Positions 35,577 to 43,883 of a DNA stretch of 64,000 nt are shown here, in pieces. Under the pieces are notes generated by a model, which saw nothing but the letters and a program-made list of their open reading frames with translations, was not told the origin of the DNA and did no database searches. Position numbers and translations under genes: made by a program. Source of the DNA: Bacteroidota bacterium (GTDB lineage: Bacteria > Bacteroidota > Bacteroidia > SXHM01); NCBI GenBank assembly GCA_947479755.1, contig CANKAM010000002.1, positions 101,324 through 165,323 on the forward strand. Reading direction: 5' to 3'. How positions within the stretch are numbered: position 1 is the first letter of the stretch; every line of letters begins with the position of its first letter.

Positions 35577-36053
35577 TTAACGGTTAAGGTACCAAAATGC
35601 TGCATTAAGCAACGATGCAAAACTTACCCATGCCAGATAAGGCAGTTGCAAAAAAGCAGCTGTTGGCGAAAGTTTGTGAAACCGTATAATCATATTCAAA
35701 ATACAACCCCAAAGCAATGCTATTTCTATAAGTGCTATATCAGTACGATGGAAATAAAAGAACAGAAAGCTCCAGCTGAAATTAAGAAACAGCTGAACCC
35801 CGAAAATTATAAGCGCTGTTGTGCGCAGGTTTGATTTTGGTGTTTGCAAAATCAGGTAAAGTCCTATGCCCATTAATATGTAAAGTGTAGTCCATGCCGG
35901 ACCAAAAACCCACGAAGGTGGATTGAAAAATGGTTTTTGCAGTGTATCAAACCACCCGTTCATGCCGCTTGCAGTGGCTATGCCCGATGTAAATCCTACA
36001 AGTAAAACTCCTGCTATGCAGGCTGTCAGTTTAAGCCATTTGATGTTTGCCAT
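35577..36053 (-). CDS. tspO: TspO/MBR family tryptophan-rich membrane protein
   Basis: About 158 aa from the ATG at 36053. The track's start at 36080 would place the likely promoter (TACCTTTA, 36068-36075) inside the gene. Five hydrophobic helices and the signature segments WFDTLQKPFFNPPSWVFGPAWTTLYILMG and FLQLPYLAWVSFASLLNAAFWYLN are diagnostic. TspO proteins bind tetrapyrroles and sterol-like ligands in membranes; the physiological role in Bacteroidota is not settled. The SRPBCC gene directly downstream is also a ligand-binding type. Confidence 0.94.
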   Translation of the reverse strand: MANIKWLKLTACIAGVLLVGFTSGIATASGMNGWFDTLQKPFFNPPSWVFGPAWTTLYILMGIGLYLILQTPKSNLRTTALIIFGVQLFLNFSWSFLFFYFHRTDIALIEIALLWGCILNMIIRFHKLSPTAAFLQLPYLAWVSFASLLNAAFWYLNR

Positions 36054-36067
36054 AGAGCTGTTATTAG

Positions 36068-36075
36068 TAAAGGTA
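36068..36075 (-). promoter_or_regulatory. -7-like element (TACCTTTA) for tspO
   Basis: One mismatch to TAnnTTTG on the minus strand, 15 nt before the ATG at 36053. It decides between the two possible tspO starts. Confidence 0.4.
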
Positions 36076-36110
36076 AACAAACAGGGTGGGGGAATGTTCA
36101 GGGGCTGAGG

Positions 36111-36593
36111 TTACACCTTCTCAATCAACACCACCGCATAAGCCGAAACACCTTCTTCACGGCCTACATAGCCCAGCTTTTCTGTGGTGGTAGCTTTAAT
36201 GGAAAGGTCTTCTTCGCTGATGCCCATTACCTGAGCCAACACCCGTTTCATTTCAGGTATAAACGGGTTTATTTTTGGGCGTTGCAGGCAAATGGTGCTG
36301 TCAATATTGCCGATGGTATAGCCTTTTTCGGTAATCAGTTCCACCACTCTTTTCAGCAGAATTTTGCTGTCAATATTCTTGAACTCGCCAGCGGTATCAG
36401 GGAAATGAAAACCAATATCGCGCATGTTGGCTGCGCCCAGCAGGGCATCGCAGATAACGTGAATAAGCACATCGGCATCGCTATGACCAAAGGCACCATG
36501 GGTGTGGGGTATTTGTATGCCGCCCAGCCAAAAGGGGTGTCCTTCTCTCAGTTGGTGAACATCAAAGCCGAAGCCGGTACGGATTTTTGCCAT
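36111..36593 (-). CDS. ispF: 2-C-methyl-D-erythritol 2,4-cyclodiphosphate synthase
   Basis: About 160 aa from the ATG at 36593. The track's longer version adds 28 residues that span the promoter. It catalyses the fifth step of the MEP isoprenoid pathway. The metal-site motif GFDVHQL at the N-terminus, PHTHGAFGHSDADVLIHVICDALLGA and DIGFHFPDT are all present, and the C-terminal AVVLIEKV is typical. No other MEP gene lies in the window. A perfect TATATTTG promoter precedes it. Confidence 0.97.
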   Translation of the reverse strand: MAKIRTGFGFDVHQLREGHPFWLGGIQIPHTHGAFGHSDADVLIHVICDALLGAANMRDIGFHFPDTAGEFKNIDSKILLKRVVELITEKGYTIGNIDSTICLQRPKINPFIPEMKRVLAQVMGISEEDLSIKATTTEKLGYVGREEGVSAYAVVLIEKV

Positions 36594-36624
36594 AACTCTT
36601 TTGGGCTTAGTTTTATTGCCCATG

Positions 36625-36632
36625 CAAATATA
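36625..36632 (-). promoter_or_regulatory. -7 promoter element (TATATTTG) for ispF
   Basis: An exact TAnnTTTG on the minus strand, 31 nt upstream of the ATG at 36593 and inside the track's extended ORF. It supports the shorter start. Confidence 0.6.
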
Positions 36633-36690
36633 GATGTGAAGTTGTAATAACCAAGATTGCAATCTGGGATTACTCACCTATTTATATAAA

Positions 36691-36998
36691 CTGCGTTTTC
36701 CGTTCAACCATGTCATTTTCCGTTCAACTACCCCTTTTTCTATCAAAAACCTGCTTTTTACCTCCAAAAGCACTCCTTTCAGAGGTGCGGACACTCCTTT
36801 TGGTAGTGCGGAGGCTCCTTTTACAGGTGCGGACACCCCTTTTACAGGTGCGGAGGCTCCTTTTGGAGGTGCGGACACTCCTTTTTCAAGTGCGGACATT
36901 ACTTTTAAAAGTGATTATGCCTCTTTTTTATGTAAAAAGAATACTTTTTGAAGAAAAAGGATAACTTTTTACAGAAAAGAGCTTCCTTTTGCTAAAAA
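36691..36998. repeat. 21-bp tandem repeat array upstream of an unassigned gene
   Basis: GTGCGGA begins at 36785, 36806, 36827, 36848, 36869 and 36890, always 21 bp apart. Decayed copies follow in register at 36911 and 36932. The unit is GTGCGGA(CA/GG)CTCCTTTT-NN-AG. The CA and GG variants alternate over the first five copies, giving a 42-bp higher-order period. T-rich tracts continue at about 20-21 bp spacing on both sides. Open frames exist on both strands (73 aa minus, 84 aa plus) because 21 is divisible by three; I do not call them as genes. The array ends about 115 bp before the ATG of the 321-aa protein at 37114. Confidence 0.88.
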
Positions 36999-37074
36999 AT
37001 GTTAAAAAACAGCCTCAAAAGTTAAAATCTGTTAAAAACGGGAGGGTGTTTTTAAAACTGACCTGAAAACGCTA

Positions 37075-37082
37075 TTCATTTG
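37075..37082 (+). promoter_or_regulatory. Candidate -7 element (TTCATTTG) for the 321-aa gene
   Basis: One mismatch (T for A at position 2) to TAnnTTTG, 31 nt before the ATG. The 21-bp array lies 80-380 bp upstream of it. Confidence 0.35.
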
Positions 37083-37113
37083 TAGCATATAAACCAATTA
37101 ACACTATTTAATT

Positions 37114-38079
37114 ATGAGAAAATCAGAAGTAAAACCAATTTTTAACCAATCGTTTGCCGACCTGATGCAGCTTGGCGACAAAGCAGATGATTTAATGGAG
37201 CGCGATGCCGTAGAACTTCTGCCCTACGGTGTAGATGCCACCTTTCGCAGCGACACGGCTACACTTACCCAAGACCTTAAAGACTTTCCCACCGATGAGG
37301 AGTTGCAAGGTGCAGCAGCTGAACAAACAGAAATCAAAAACGAAAGTGCCGATGTTGTAAAGGTTCTTATTCGTTCAGTAATGGTAAGAGCTAAAAATGC
37401 TTTTGGCGAAAGCAGCGCAAAATACCGCAGGTTTGGCACTAAAGGTTTGGACGAATTAACGGATAATGATTTGCTCAAATGCGGCAAAAGAGTAGTGCGT
37501 ACAGCCACCCTTTTTCAGGTGCCCCTTTCAGCAAAAGGTTTAACTCCCGCTATGATTGCGGCTTTAAACACTAAGGTAACCACCTTTGATGATGACATTG
37601 ATGCACAGGACGATGCCATCCGTCAGCGCGACAATGCTACTGAAGACCGCATTGAACTGGGCAATGCGCTCTACAAAAAAATTACCGAACTCTTTGATTA
37701 CGGTAAGGATTATTGGATAACCCGTGATGAAGCTAAGTACAACGATTACGTTATTTATGACCAGCCCGCAGGCAACGACCTGTTTTTTGATGGCACTATT
37801 GCAGGCATGACCACTGAAAATGTGCTGGACGCAACTGCGGTAGATGAATATCTAGTTGGTGTGCAACTGCGTATAAAAAACACTACAGCAGGACCTGTTA
37901 TTGGAGGTTTGTTTTTCTACACCGCCATGAACCCCGGTGATGGCTGGAGTGGCTTAGGTCAAAACCTGAACCCCGGTCAGGAAGCCACCATTACTTTAGG
38001 TGCAGCAGATTACCGCCCGTATTTTAATATACAAAACCAAGGACCAAATGAGCAGACTTGGGAAGTGGAGATATTATAG
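37114..38079 (+). CDS. Unassigned 321-aa protein downstream of the 21-bp array
   Basis: I cannot place this protein in a named family. It has no signal peptide or membrane segment, so it is probably cytoplasmic. Residues 1-210 look alpha-helical and highly charged. They include an acidic FPTDEELQGAAAEQTEIKN stretch, a basic KYRRFGTKGLDELTDNDLLK segment and DDDIDAQDDAIRQRDNATED. Residues about 225-321 look beta-rich, with NDLFFDGTIAG, VGVQLRIKNTTAGPVIGGLFFY and a C-terminal TWEVEIL. The gene is monocistronic: the preceding gene is divergent and a strong terminator follows. Its composition resembles that of other genes here. The adjacent tandem array is the most distinctive thing about its context. 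Confidence 0.8.
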   Translation: MRKSEVKPIFNQSFADLMQLGDKADDLMERDAVELLPYGVDATFRSDTATLTQDLKDFPTDEELQGAAAEQTEIKNESADVVKVLIRSVMVRAKNAFGESSAKYRRFGTKGLDELTDNDLLKCGKRVVRTATLFQVPLSAKGLTPAMIAALNTKVTTFDDDIDAQDDAIRQRDNATEDRIELGNALYKKITELFDYGKDYWITRDEAKYNDYVIYDQPAGNDLFFDGTIAGMTTENVLDATAVDEYLVGVQLRIKNTTAGPVIGGLFFYTAMNPGDGWSGLGQNLNPGQEATITLGAADYRPYFNIQNQGPNEQTWEVEIL

Positions 38080-38094
38080 TAAGTGAGTAGAAAT

Positions 38095-38126
38095 AAAAAA
38101 GCCTCGCAATTTTGCGGGGCTTTTTT
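38095..38126 (+). terminator. Rho-independent terminator of the 321-aa gene
   Basis: AAAAAA-GCCTCGCAA-TT-TTGCGGGGC-TTTTTT: a 9-bp stem (one G-T pair) with flanking A and T tracts. It can serve both the 321-aa gene and porV, which converges from the right. Confidence 0.9.
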
Positions 38127-38147
38127 ATTTATCTGTTTGAGTGAAAC

Positions 38148-39395
38148 TTACTCAGCTCCGCCTTCTTTATCTTTCTTAGCCTTTAGGTTAGCAAAATCAA
38201 AGGTAAGGGTAAAGCGCAGCGTGTTTTCAAGAGGGTGGCGTTGCTGTGTAGGTACTAAATAAGCAAAGTCAAGTCCGAACACATTGTAGCGGATACCTGC
38301 ACCCAGCGTAAAATATTTACGGTTACCTTTTGAAGCATGCTCGTTAAAATAACCTGCACGCACCGCAAACATTTTATTGTACCAATATTCCATACCAATA
38401 GAATAGGTTAATTCACGAAACTCTTCGGCAGCTCCACCGGGAGCATCACCAAAGCTTTGAATAATTCCGGCAGGAACACTTACGTTGGGATTTTTTCCTT
38501 TATCAATTTGATAATAGCCGTTTCCATCAGGTATTGGATTGCCGGATGAATCACGAGCTAAAGTAGGTGGTGTAGGCACTAACAGTTTGTTGATGTCAAC
38601 CATAACCGCAAGTGAGTTAAACTCATCAAAATTGATTTTGTAAGAAGGGCCAAGGCGCAGGTTGATTGGAATAAAATCTTTCTCCGAAGTATTGGTGTAA
38701 GAAACCTTGTTGCCGATATTAGAAATAACTAAACCAAAAGCAAAGTCAGATTTCATATCGCCAATCTTAATGTTTGGCTTGGTAATGTACAGACCCACAT
38801 CACCGGCAACTGCGTTGGCAGCTTTGGTGGCAGCACCTTCCACGCTAATTCCTCCTGTAAGATTTGAGTTTACATAACGCAGGGCAATACCCATAGAAAT
38901 AAAGTCAGAAAGTTTGCGCGAATAAGCTAAATCCAATGCAAATTCATTCGGGCGGAAATTGCCGATTACGTTACCAACGTTATCGGTAAACGTAATATCT
39001 CCCAAAGAAAAATAGCGCAATGAACCGCCAATGGTTTGCAGTTTCTTCTTTCCGAAACGTCCGTAGCCCGAAAGGTAAGCAAGGTTAATATCGGGAACCA
39101 GTTTGCGCAACCATGGAGTGTAAGAAACAGCAAATCCCATGTCATTTTCAACAAAGGCAAGTTTACCCGGATTCCAGTGAATAGAAGCTGCATCAGGTGA
39201 TGATGCAACACCTACATCTCCCATTGCGCCTGCTCTTGCATCGGGAGTGATGGCTAAGAACGGAACCGCTGTGGTTATGGTGTTAATCTGTATCGTTTCG
39301 GCTGTCTGATTCTGATTTTGTTGCGCAAGAACGTGTTGGCTTCCTGCGCAAAAAGTAAACGCTGTCAGGGCTGTTAAAACAAGTTTGTTTTTCAT
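38148..39395 (-). CDS. porV: T9SS outer-membrane shuttle protein PorV (LptO)
   Basis: About 415 aa from the ATG at 39395 (MKNKLVLTALTAFTFCAGS signal peptide). The track's 39530 start reads through the promoter and a dispersed repeat. It is a FadL/TodX-like 14-strand barrel. The PorV hallmarks FLAITPDARAGAMGDVGVASSPDAASIHWNPGKLAF and ending YNVFGLDFAYLVPTQQRHPLENTLRFTLTF are clear. PorV takes T9SS cargo from SprA to the PorU sortase. It lies directly downstream of porU, as in other T9SS genomes. Confidence 0.96.
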   Translation of the reverse strand: MKNKLVLTALTAFTFCAGSQHVLAQQNQNQTAETIQINTITTAVPFLAITPDARAGAMGDVGVASSPDAASIHWNPGKLAFVENDMGFAVSYTPWLRKLVPDINLAYLSGYGRFGKKKLQTIGGSLRYFSLGDITFTDNVGNVIGNFRPNEFALDLAYSRKLSDFISMGIALRYVNSNLTGGISVEGAATKAANAVAGDVGLYITKPNIKIGDMKSDFAFGLVISNIGNKVSYTNTSEKDFIPINLRLGPSYKINFDEFNSLAVMVDINKLLVPTPPTLARDSSGNPIPDGNGYYQIDKGKNPNVSVPAGIIQSFGDAPGGAAEEFRELTYSIGMEYWYNKMFAVRAGYFNEHASKGNRKYFTLGAGIRYNVFGLDFAYLVPTQQRHPLENTLRFTLTFDFANLKAKKDKEGGAE

Positions 39396-39416
39396 CTGAT
39401 TTTTTTTGAAGGATTG

Positions 39417-39424
39417 CAAAGATA
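39417..39424 (-). promoter_or_regulatory. -7 promoter element (TATCTTTG) for porV
   Basis: An exact TAnnTTTG on the minus strand, 21 nt upstream of the ATG at 39395. porV therefore has its own promoter despite following porU. Confidence 0.6.
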
Positions 39425-39456
39425 GATTTATTTGTGATTTTATTTGTTTTTGTTTT

Positions 39457-39540
39457 GGAACGCGGATGACGCTGATTTGGCTGATTTTCGCTGATTTTAA
39501 ATCCGTTTTTATCCGCACAATCCGTGTCATCTGCGTTCCA
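39457..39540. repeat. Palindromic dispersed repeat (GGAACGCGGATGAC...GTCATCTGCGTTCC)
   Basis: An 84-bp element whose ends GGAACGCGGATGAC and GTCATCTGCGTTCC pair almost fully. Inner GCTGATTTGGCTGATTTTCGCTGATTTTAAATCCG units are partly repeated. It starts 4 nt past the porU stop. A trace of the same end (ATCTGCGTTCCAT) is seen near 58516. I recall this as a common intergenic repeat of Bacteroidota. Confidence 0.85.
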
Positions 39541-39544
39541 TTAA

Positions 39545-42500
39545 TTAATTCAGTATTACTAATTTTTCAAATGCCTGTGCCGAGTAGCCTTCAGGTGTGC
39601 GCACTTTTATGCGATACACATAAACACCGTTACCTATTTTCTGGTCGTAATCATCACGCCCGTTCCAGGCAATGCCTTCGGCACGGAAACCATCGCAGTT
39701 TACTTGTTCGTTAATAGTTTTAACCACTTTTCCTGAAACAGTAAACACCTGAATATTTACATCCAGATCGGCACAAGGTCGGTTATGCTCAAACATAAAT
39801 TGAGTGTTGGTGGTAAATGGATTGGGGTAGTTCAGTACATGGCTCAGCGCTAGCTCTGCCGACTGCGAAACCACAAACTCGGTATAAGCATCAGACGAAT
39901 TATTGTAAACATCCCACACTTTCATTTTCAGGGTGTGGTTGCCTTCACTCAGTTCAGAGAAAGGGTAGCGTATGGTTCCGCTCTGATAACTGTTCAGGTC
40001 GGCCTGGTAATACTCGTTCAGCACGATTGTTCTGTTGGTGTTTTCGTCCAGTACGGCAGCAACATCGTGTCCTATGCCGTTACCCACGGTGTTAATTCCA
40101 TTGGGGTCGCTTACTACGGCATATAAAAGAGGATTTTCGTTGGTAACGCCACCAAAAACAAATTTATCATCGTTCAGGTAAAGATTTACCTGCGGACCGC
40201 TTACATCGTTTGCAACGTTATCGGCAGAACCACCTATAATCACATTTTCGTAATTTCCGTTGGCATCCGTAACTCCGTCATAAGCATAATAGCTGATGCG
40301 CCCGTAACCATAATTATAGGATATGTCTTTGGGTACAATAAATGTGAACGTAAAATCGCCATTGGTAACGCTTGCTTTGCCTTTATAAAGAATGTTTTTC
40401 TGCAGTTTAAAACTTTCAACACTGCTGGCAGGGTCGTTTGCAAGCGTATTAATGGTTGCTGCCTTATCAAAAACAGTAGGGTAAATCAATCCGTTGAAGT
40501 TGGCCATTTTATTGCCATTGCGGTCGCGTACCTCGCCTGTTACGGTTACCAGTCCAAGCGCTTTCAGTGTATCGGCAGTTCCGCCCACCGGGTTTCCGTT
40601 TACCGAAGTGGTAACTACATTGTTTACCGGATAAGCCAAACGCTGTGCGGGGTCGCCCAACAACGAGAAGTTGCGGCTGTTCTGGATAACTCCGTTAGTG
40701 CCTTCGTTCACGGTTTTGCGCATTACCTCGCCCATAGTGGGTATAGGTTCGCCATCAACAGGGAATAAATGCTTGTAAAAATTTTTGTTCAGTGTAAAGT
40801 TAGGTGCTGAAAAAACCAATCGGGTGGTAGTGAACAAAGCAATTCCGCCACCATTCGGGTTTAATAAAACAAGTTCGCCTGCTGAGGTTCTGCCCGGATC
40901 TTCAAAGCGCGAAAACTCGCAGGTGGCAGTAACAAAAGCAGGAAGATTTTCAATGTTGGTCCAGCTGTTAATGTCCGAAACTTCTAAAACACGTTCGTGT
41001 GCCCAGCCCACTTCACCACCATGTCCGGTATAGTTTACAACCAATGCGCCTTTCAGAACACGGTTATTAATAGCGTCTTTCACCGAAGGGTAACGTTGTC
41101 CGCCCGGAGTAGATTCCTCCACAAAGGCATCGAAATAGATTTTGTCGAGGTTGTAATTATTTTGCGTGGTATCCAGCCCTTTTGCAATGGCATCGGCCTG
41201 ATCAAAATGTTGATTATTATCTTCATCATCGCCTACAAAGCAAATCCAGTTTTTCCAGTCGGGTGATGAAATACTTACGGTTTGTGCCGTGCAAAGGCTT
41301 GGGTTTGTTTCAACGGTGGCAATACCTTCATAGTCGAGAATTTTAGTTACTACATTGGTTGCTTCCTGCAAAGTTTGCACTGGCAAACGCCCTATTCCGA
41401 TGTCGAGAAAATGAGGGTTGCAGCTGTCGCAACCTTCTACCCAAACGCCTTCGTTGCTATCAAGAAAACCGAAAAAATCATCGGAAACATAAGACGAGGT
41501 GGGACTTAAAGATTGTGCACTTTGATAGGTAACAATGCGGTTAGTGTTATTGTCAAGACGGTCGCGGTTATCGTAAGAGCCATCGCCAAAAAGCAGAAGA
41601 TATTTTGGTAATTCATCATCGTTGGTAGCGCGGTCGTAAAATAGTTTCATCATGTCACGGATGGCTGATACATCCTGCGCTCCCGAAGCAAATTCATTAT
41701 AAACCTGTTGAGGTGTAACAATGGCAACCGTAAGCGGACTAACCACATTGTTGCGGTGAAAATTAGCAAGGCGCTCGGCTTCGCTTAAATATTCGGGATA
41801 AGCTACAATAACCATATCCACTTGCGGAAGTGCGTGTATATCCTGATTGGCAACAAAACCTGCGCTAACAGGAGTTAAATAAGAAGAACCGTCAAAAGCA
41901 ACATACTCATGCAACGTTTCTGCCGATGCCCTGAAAATATGGTTAGAACCTGAAAGCGCTGCATCCTGTTTGCGGATATTTAGAGGGTCAGTTACATCCC
42001 AAATGGTAACTGCAGAACTTGAATTGCCGAGTGAAAACTCTGCAACATTACCTGTGCCAATACTGCTTGCATCACGGAAAATGGTCTGACCTCCTGAAAC
42101 GGCTAAGCTTCTGCGCACATTCAACTCAATATAGTTAAGCCAGGCAACAGCCGTTGAAAATCCGCTTTTATTATAGGTAACCGTTACATTAAGTGTTGAA
42201 CTTGTTGATGTGAAATCGGCATTTGCCGTTGCATCCGAAGCCTGTGCGTTGGTATAAACACCCGTTACATTCTGAAATGGAATGTTTAAAGGCGAGCCAT
42301 TGTTAACCTTTACATTAAACGAAGTGCTGGTACCCGAACCGCAGGCGCATTGTCCGGCACCTGATACTTTTATGTTTGCAGGAGTTGATGCATCAATATT
42401 TGGAAACGAAAATGAAAAGTCATACGCATTCTGAATGTCAAAATACTCACCATACCATTGTCTGCCCGATTTGATGATATTTTTTTCATCGCTTTCATGG

Positions 42501-43465
42501 AAAGCATAATCGTTAAAGCTGCTAACATTGTGCGTTGCCGGTTGGTCAGAAGAACCTAAAGGCGAAACTCTTTTTCCTGCGCCAAGGTCAGCAGAAATAA
42601 AGTAATAAGTATTGTCTGAATAGTCGTTTAATACGTGTTCAAATTTAGCAGTAGTGCTGTTGTAAGTCCAGCGGTGAGGTGATTGTCCGTAAAACAAAAC
42701 ATAATCACCACTTGTAAAATCTCCATCACTTTCGCCAACAACTACAATGGCATTTTCCTGTAAATCATCGTGGCGCAAATCAGCATTTGCTTTGGGTAAC
42801 ATGCCACCACCGTTTCCATAAACACGAATGTTCCTCGGATCTATATTCTCAACATTCATTCCCAGTTCCTGCAATTGCTCGTAGGTAAGTTTGTAGATGC
42901 CATCCGCATTTACAGCAACTTTATACCAGTTACCCGATGCCAGAACAGAACTAGAAGCAGTTGTTGCAGTTGACTTAGGCTGAAACGACTTAAAATCGGT
43001 AGCCACCACCTGCAAATCAAAACTCACTAATTTCTCAAACTGACCTGAAGACGCATTTTTGCGAACAGGAATAAATGAAACCACAGAAATTTTCTTCTTC
43101 CTGTCATAAGCCACCGAAGCGCTCACTTCAATTTCGGAACCTAATTTATCAATTCCTTCAATTTTTAAAAGTTCGTTTGTTTCAAAAGGTGCGTAAACAG
43201 GATTTACAATAAATGCTTTAATCTGTGAAGCATTATTTTCGGTTGCTCCTTTATAAACATAAACCGGCAAATTATTAGCTGCGTCATAAACAGCGCCTTC
43301 AAAATACAGGAATGATTTTTCCATCCCTTCTGCCGGACTTTCCTTTTTTACAGCACCCCATTTTATTTCTTTTTTACCTGAATTGCGTTGTTTCGCATAT
43401 TGCGAAAAGGCCAGTGATGGCAGCAGAAGCAAAGCTAGTGCTAAAAGATGAAGTTTAGTTTTCAT
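39545..43465 (-). CDS. porU: T9SS sortase PorU (gingipain-type C25 peptidase)
   Basis: This 1306-aa surface protein starts with the signal peptide MKTKLHLLALALLLLPSLAFSQ. After a beta-rich N-terminal domain comes a C25 peptidase domain with the catalytic His in VVNYTGHGGEVGWAHERVL (H815) and Cys in AFVTATCEFSRFEDPGRTSAGE (C849). A C-terminal domain follows, beginning at VLNYPNPFTTNTQFMFEHNRP and ending AFEKLVILN. PorU removes the CTD of T9SS cargo and attaches it to anionic lipopolysaccharide or peptidoglycan intermediates. The porU-porV order is conserved. Its nearest promoter lies about 180 nt upstream, giving a long leader. Confidence 0.96.
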   Translation of the reverse strand: MKTKLHLLALALLLLPSLAFSQYAKQRNSGKKEIKWGAVKKESPAEGMEKSFLYFEGAVYDAANNLPVYVYKGATENNASQIKAFIVNPVYAPFETNELLKIEGIDKLGSEIEVSASVAYDRKKKISVVSFIPVRKNASSGQFEKLVSFDLQVVATDFKSFQPKSTATTASSSVLASGNWYKVAVNADGIYKLTYEQLQELGMNVENIDPRNIRVYGNGGGMLPKANADLRHDDLQENAIVVVGESDGDFTSGDYVLFYGQSPHRWTYNSTTAKFEHVLNDYSDNTYYFISADLGAGKRVSPLGSSDQPATHNVSSFNDYAFHESDEKNIIKSGRQWYGEYFDIQNAYDFSFSFPNIDASTPANIKVSGAGQCACGSGTSTSFNVKVNNGSPLNIPFQNVTGVYTNAQASDATANADFTSTSSTLNVTVTYNKSGFSTAVAWLNYIELNVRRSLAVSGGQTIFRDASSIGTGNVAEFSLGNSSSAVTIWDVTDPLNIRKQDAALSGSNHIFRASAETLHEYVAFDGSSYLTPVSAGFVANQDIHALPQVDMVIVAYPEYLSEAERLANFHRNNVVSPLTVAIVTPQQVYNEFASGAQDVSAIRDMMKLFYDRATNDDELPKYLLLFGDGSYDNRDRLDNNTNRIVTYQSAQSLSPTSSYVSDDFFGFLDSNEGVWVEGCDSCNPHFLDIGIGRLPVQTLQEATNVVTKILDYEGIATVETNPSLCTAQTVSISSPDWKNWICFVGDDEDNNQHFDQADAIAKGLDTTQNNYNLDKIYFDAFVEESTPGGQRYPSVKDAINNRVLKGALVVNYTGHGGEVGWAHERVLEVSDINSWTNIENLPAFVTATCEFSRFEDPGRTSAGELVLLNPNGGGIALFTTTRLVFSAPNFTLNKNFYKHLFPVDGEPIPTMGEVMRKTVNEGTNGVIQNSRNFSLLGDPAQRLAYPVNNVVTTSVNGNPVGGTADTLKALGLVTVTGEVRDRNGNKMANFNGLIYPTVFDKAATINTLANDPASSVESFKLQKNILYKGKASVTNGDFTFTFIVPKDISYNYGYGRISYYAYDGVTDANGNYENVIIGGSADNVANDVSGPQVNLYLNDDKFVFGGVTNENPLLYAVVSDPNGINTVGNGIGHDVAAVLDENTNRTIVLNEYYQADLNSYQSGTIRYPFSELSEGNHTLKMKVWDVYNNSSDAYTEFVVSQSAELALSHVLNYPNPFTTNTQFMFEHNRPCADLDVNIQVFTVSGKVVKTINEQVNCDGFRAEGIAWNGRDDYDQKIGNGVYVYRIKVRTPEGYSAQAFEKLVILN

Positions 43466-43642
43466 TCTTCCGGTTTTTATGTGACAACAAATAAAACAGC
43501 ATTCCTGTTTTAAAAATTATCGGTTATTAAAATTGTAATCTTCACGCTTGCCTTTTTTCAAAAGAGAAAACCGGCTTGTTTAATCAAAAATCAGAGTAGA
43601 AATCTGCGATATGCGTGGTATAAAGAATTGAATTAAGGAGGG

Positions 43643-43650
43643 CAAAGATA
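43643..43650 (-). promoter_or_regulatory. -7 promoter element (TATCTTTG) for porU
   Basis: An exact TAnnTTTG on the minus strand; the implied 5' leader to the ATG at 43465 is about 170 nt. Confidence 0.5.
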
Positions 43651-43808
43651 GTTTATTTTTGAAAAAACCAAATCTCGGGTGAAAAAATATCGATAGATGA
43701 CAACATTTTCAACCCATTACCGTTGCAGCCAAAAGTTTATTGCTCTTAAAATGAGGGCACACAATAAAAATCTTTTTACCACGTTTTCTTATTAAGAATA
43801 ATATTCTC

Positions 43809-43816
43809 TATATTTG
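43809..43816 (+). promoter_or_regulatory. -7 promoter element (TATATTTG) for the porP/sprF gene
   Basis: An exact TAnnTTTG, with a leader of about 60 nt before the ATG at 43884. Confidence 0.6.
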
Positions 43817-43883
43817 TTACCCTTATAGTCGACCGTAAACGCAGTATTTATAAACACGATATTAACTAAATCTCAATAATAGC

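Larger units (their letters stand above)
43466..43883. other. 418-bp divergent intergenic region between porU and the porP/sprF gene
   Basis: It contains -7 elements for both genes (43643-43650 minus, 43809-43816 plus) and AT-rich sequence between them. I see no ORF, RNA gene or repeat family member. The stretch TTCTTATTAAGAATAATATTC just before the porP promoter is partly palindromic and could be an operator. Confidence 0.6.

Noticed and set aside
36678-36964. ORFs of 73 aa (minus) and 84 aa (plus) in the 21-bp array
   Set aside because: They are periodic reads of the array on both strands; no independent sign of coding was found.
39396-39530. N-terminal extension of porV
   Set aside because: It translates the promoter and part of a dispersed palindrome; the signal peptide begins at 39395.
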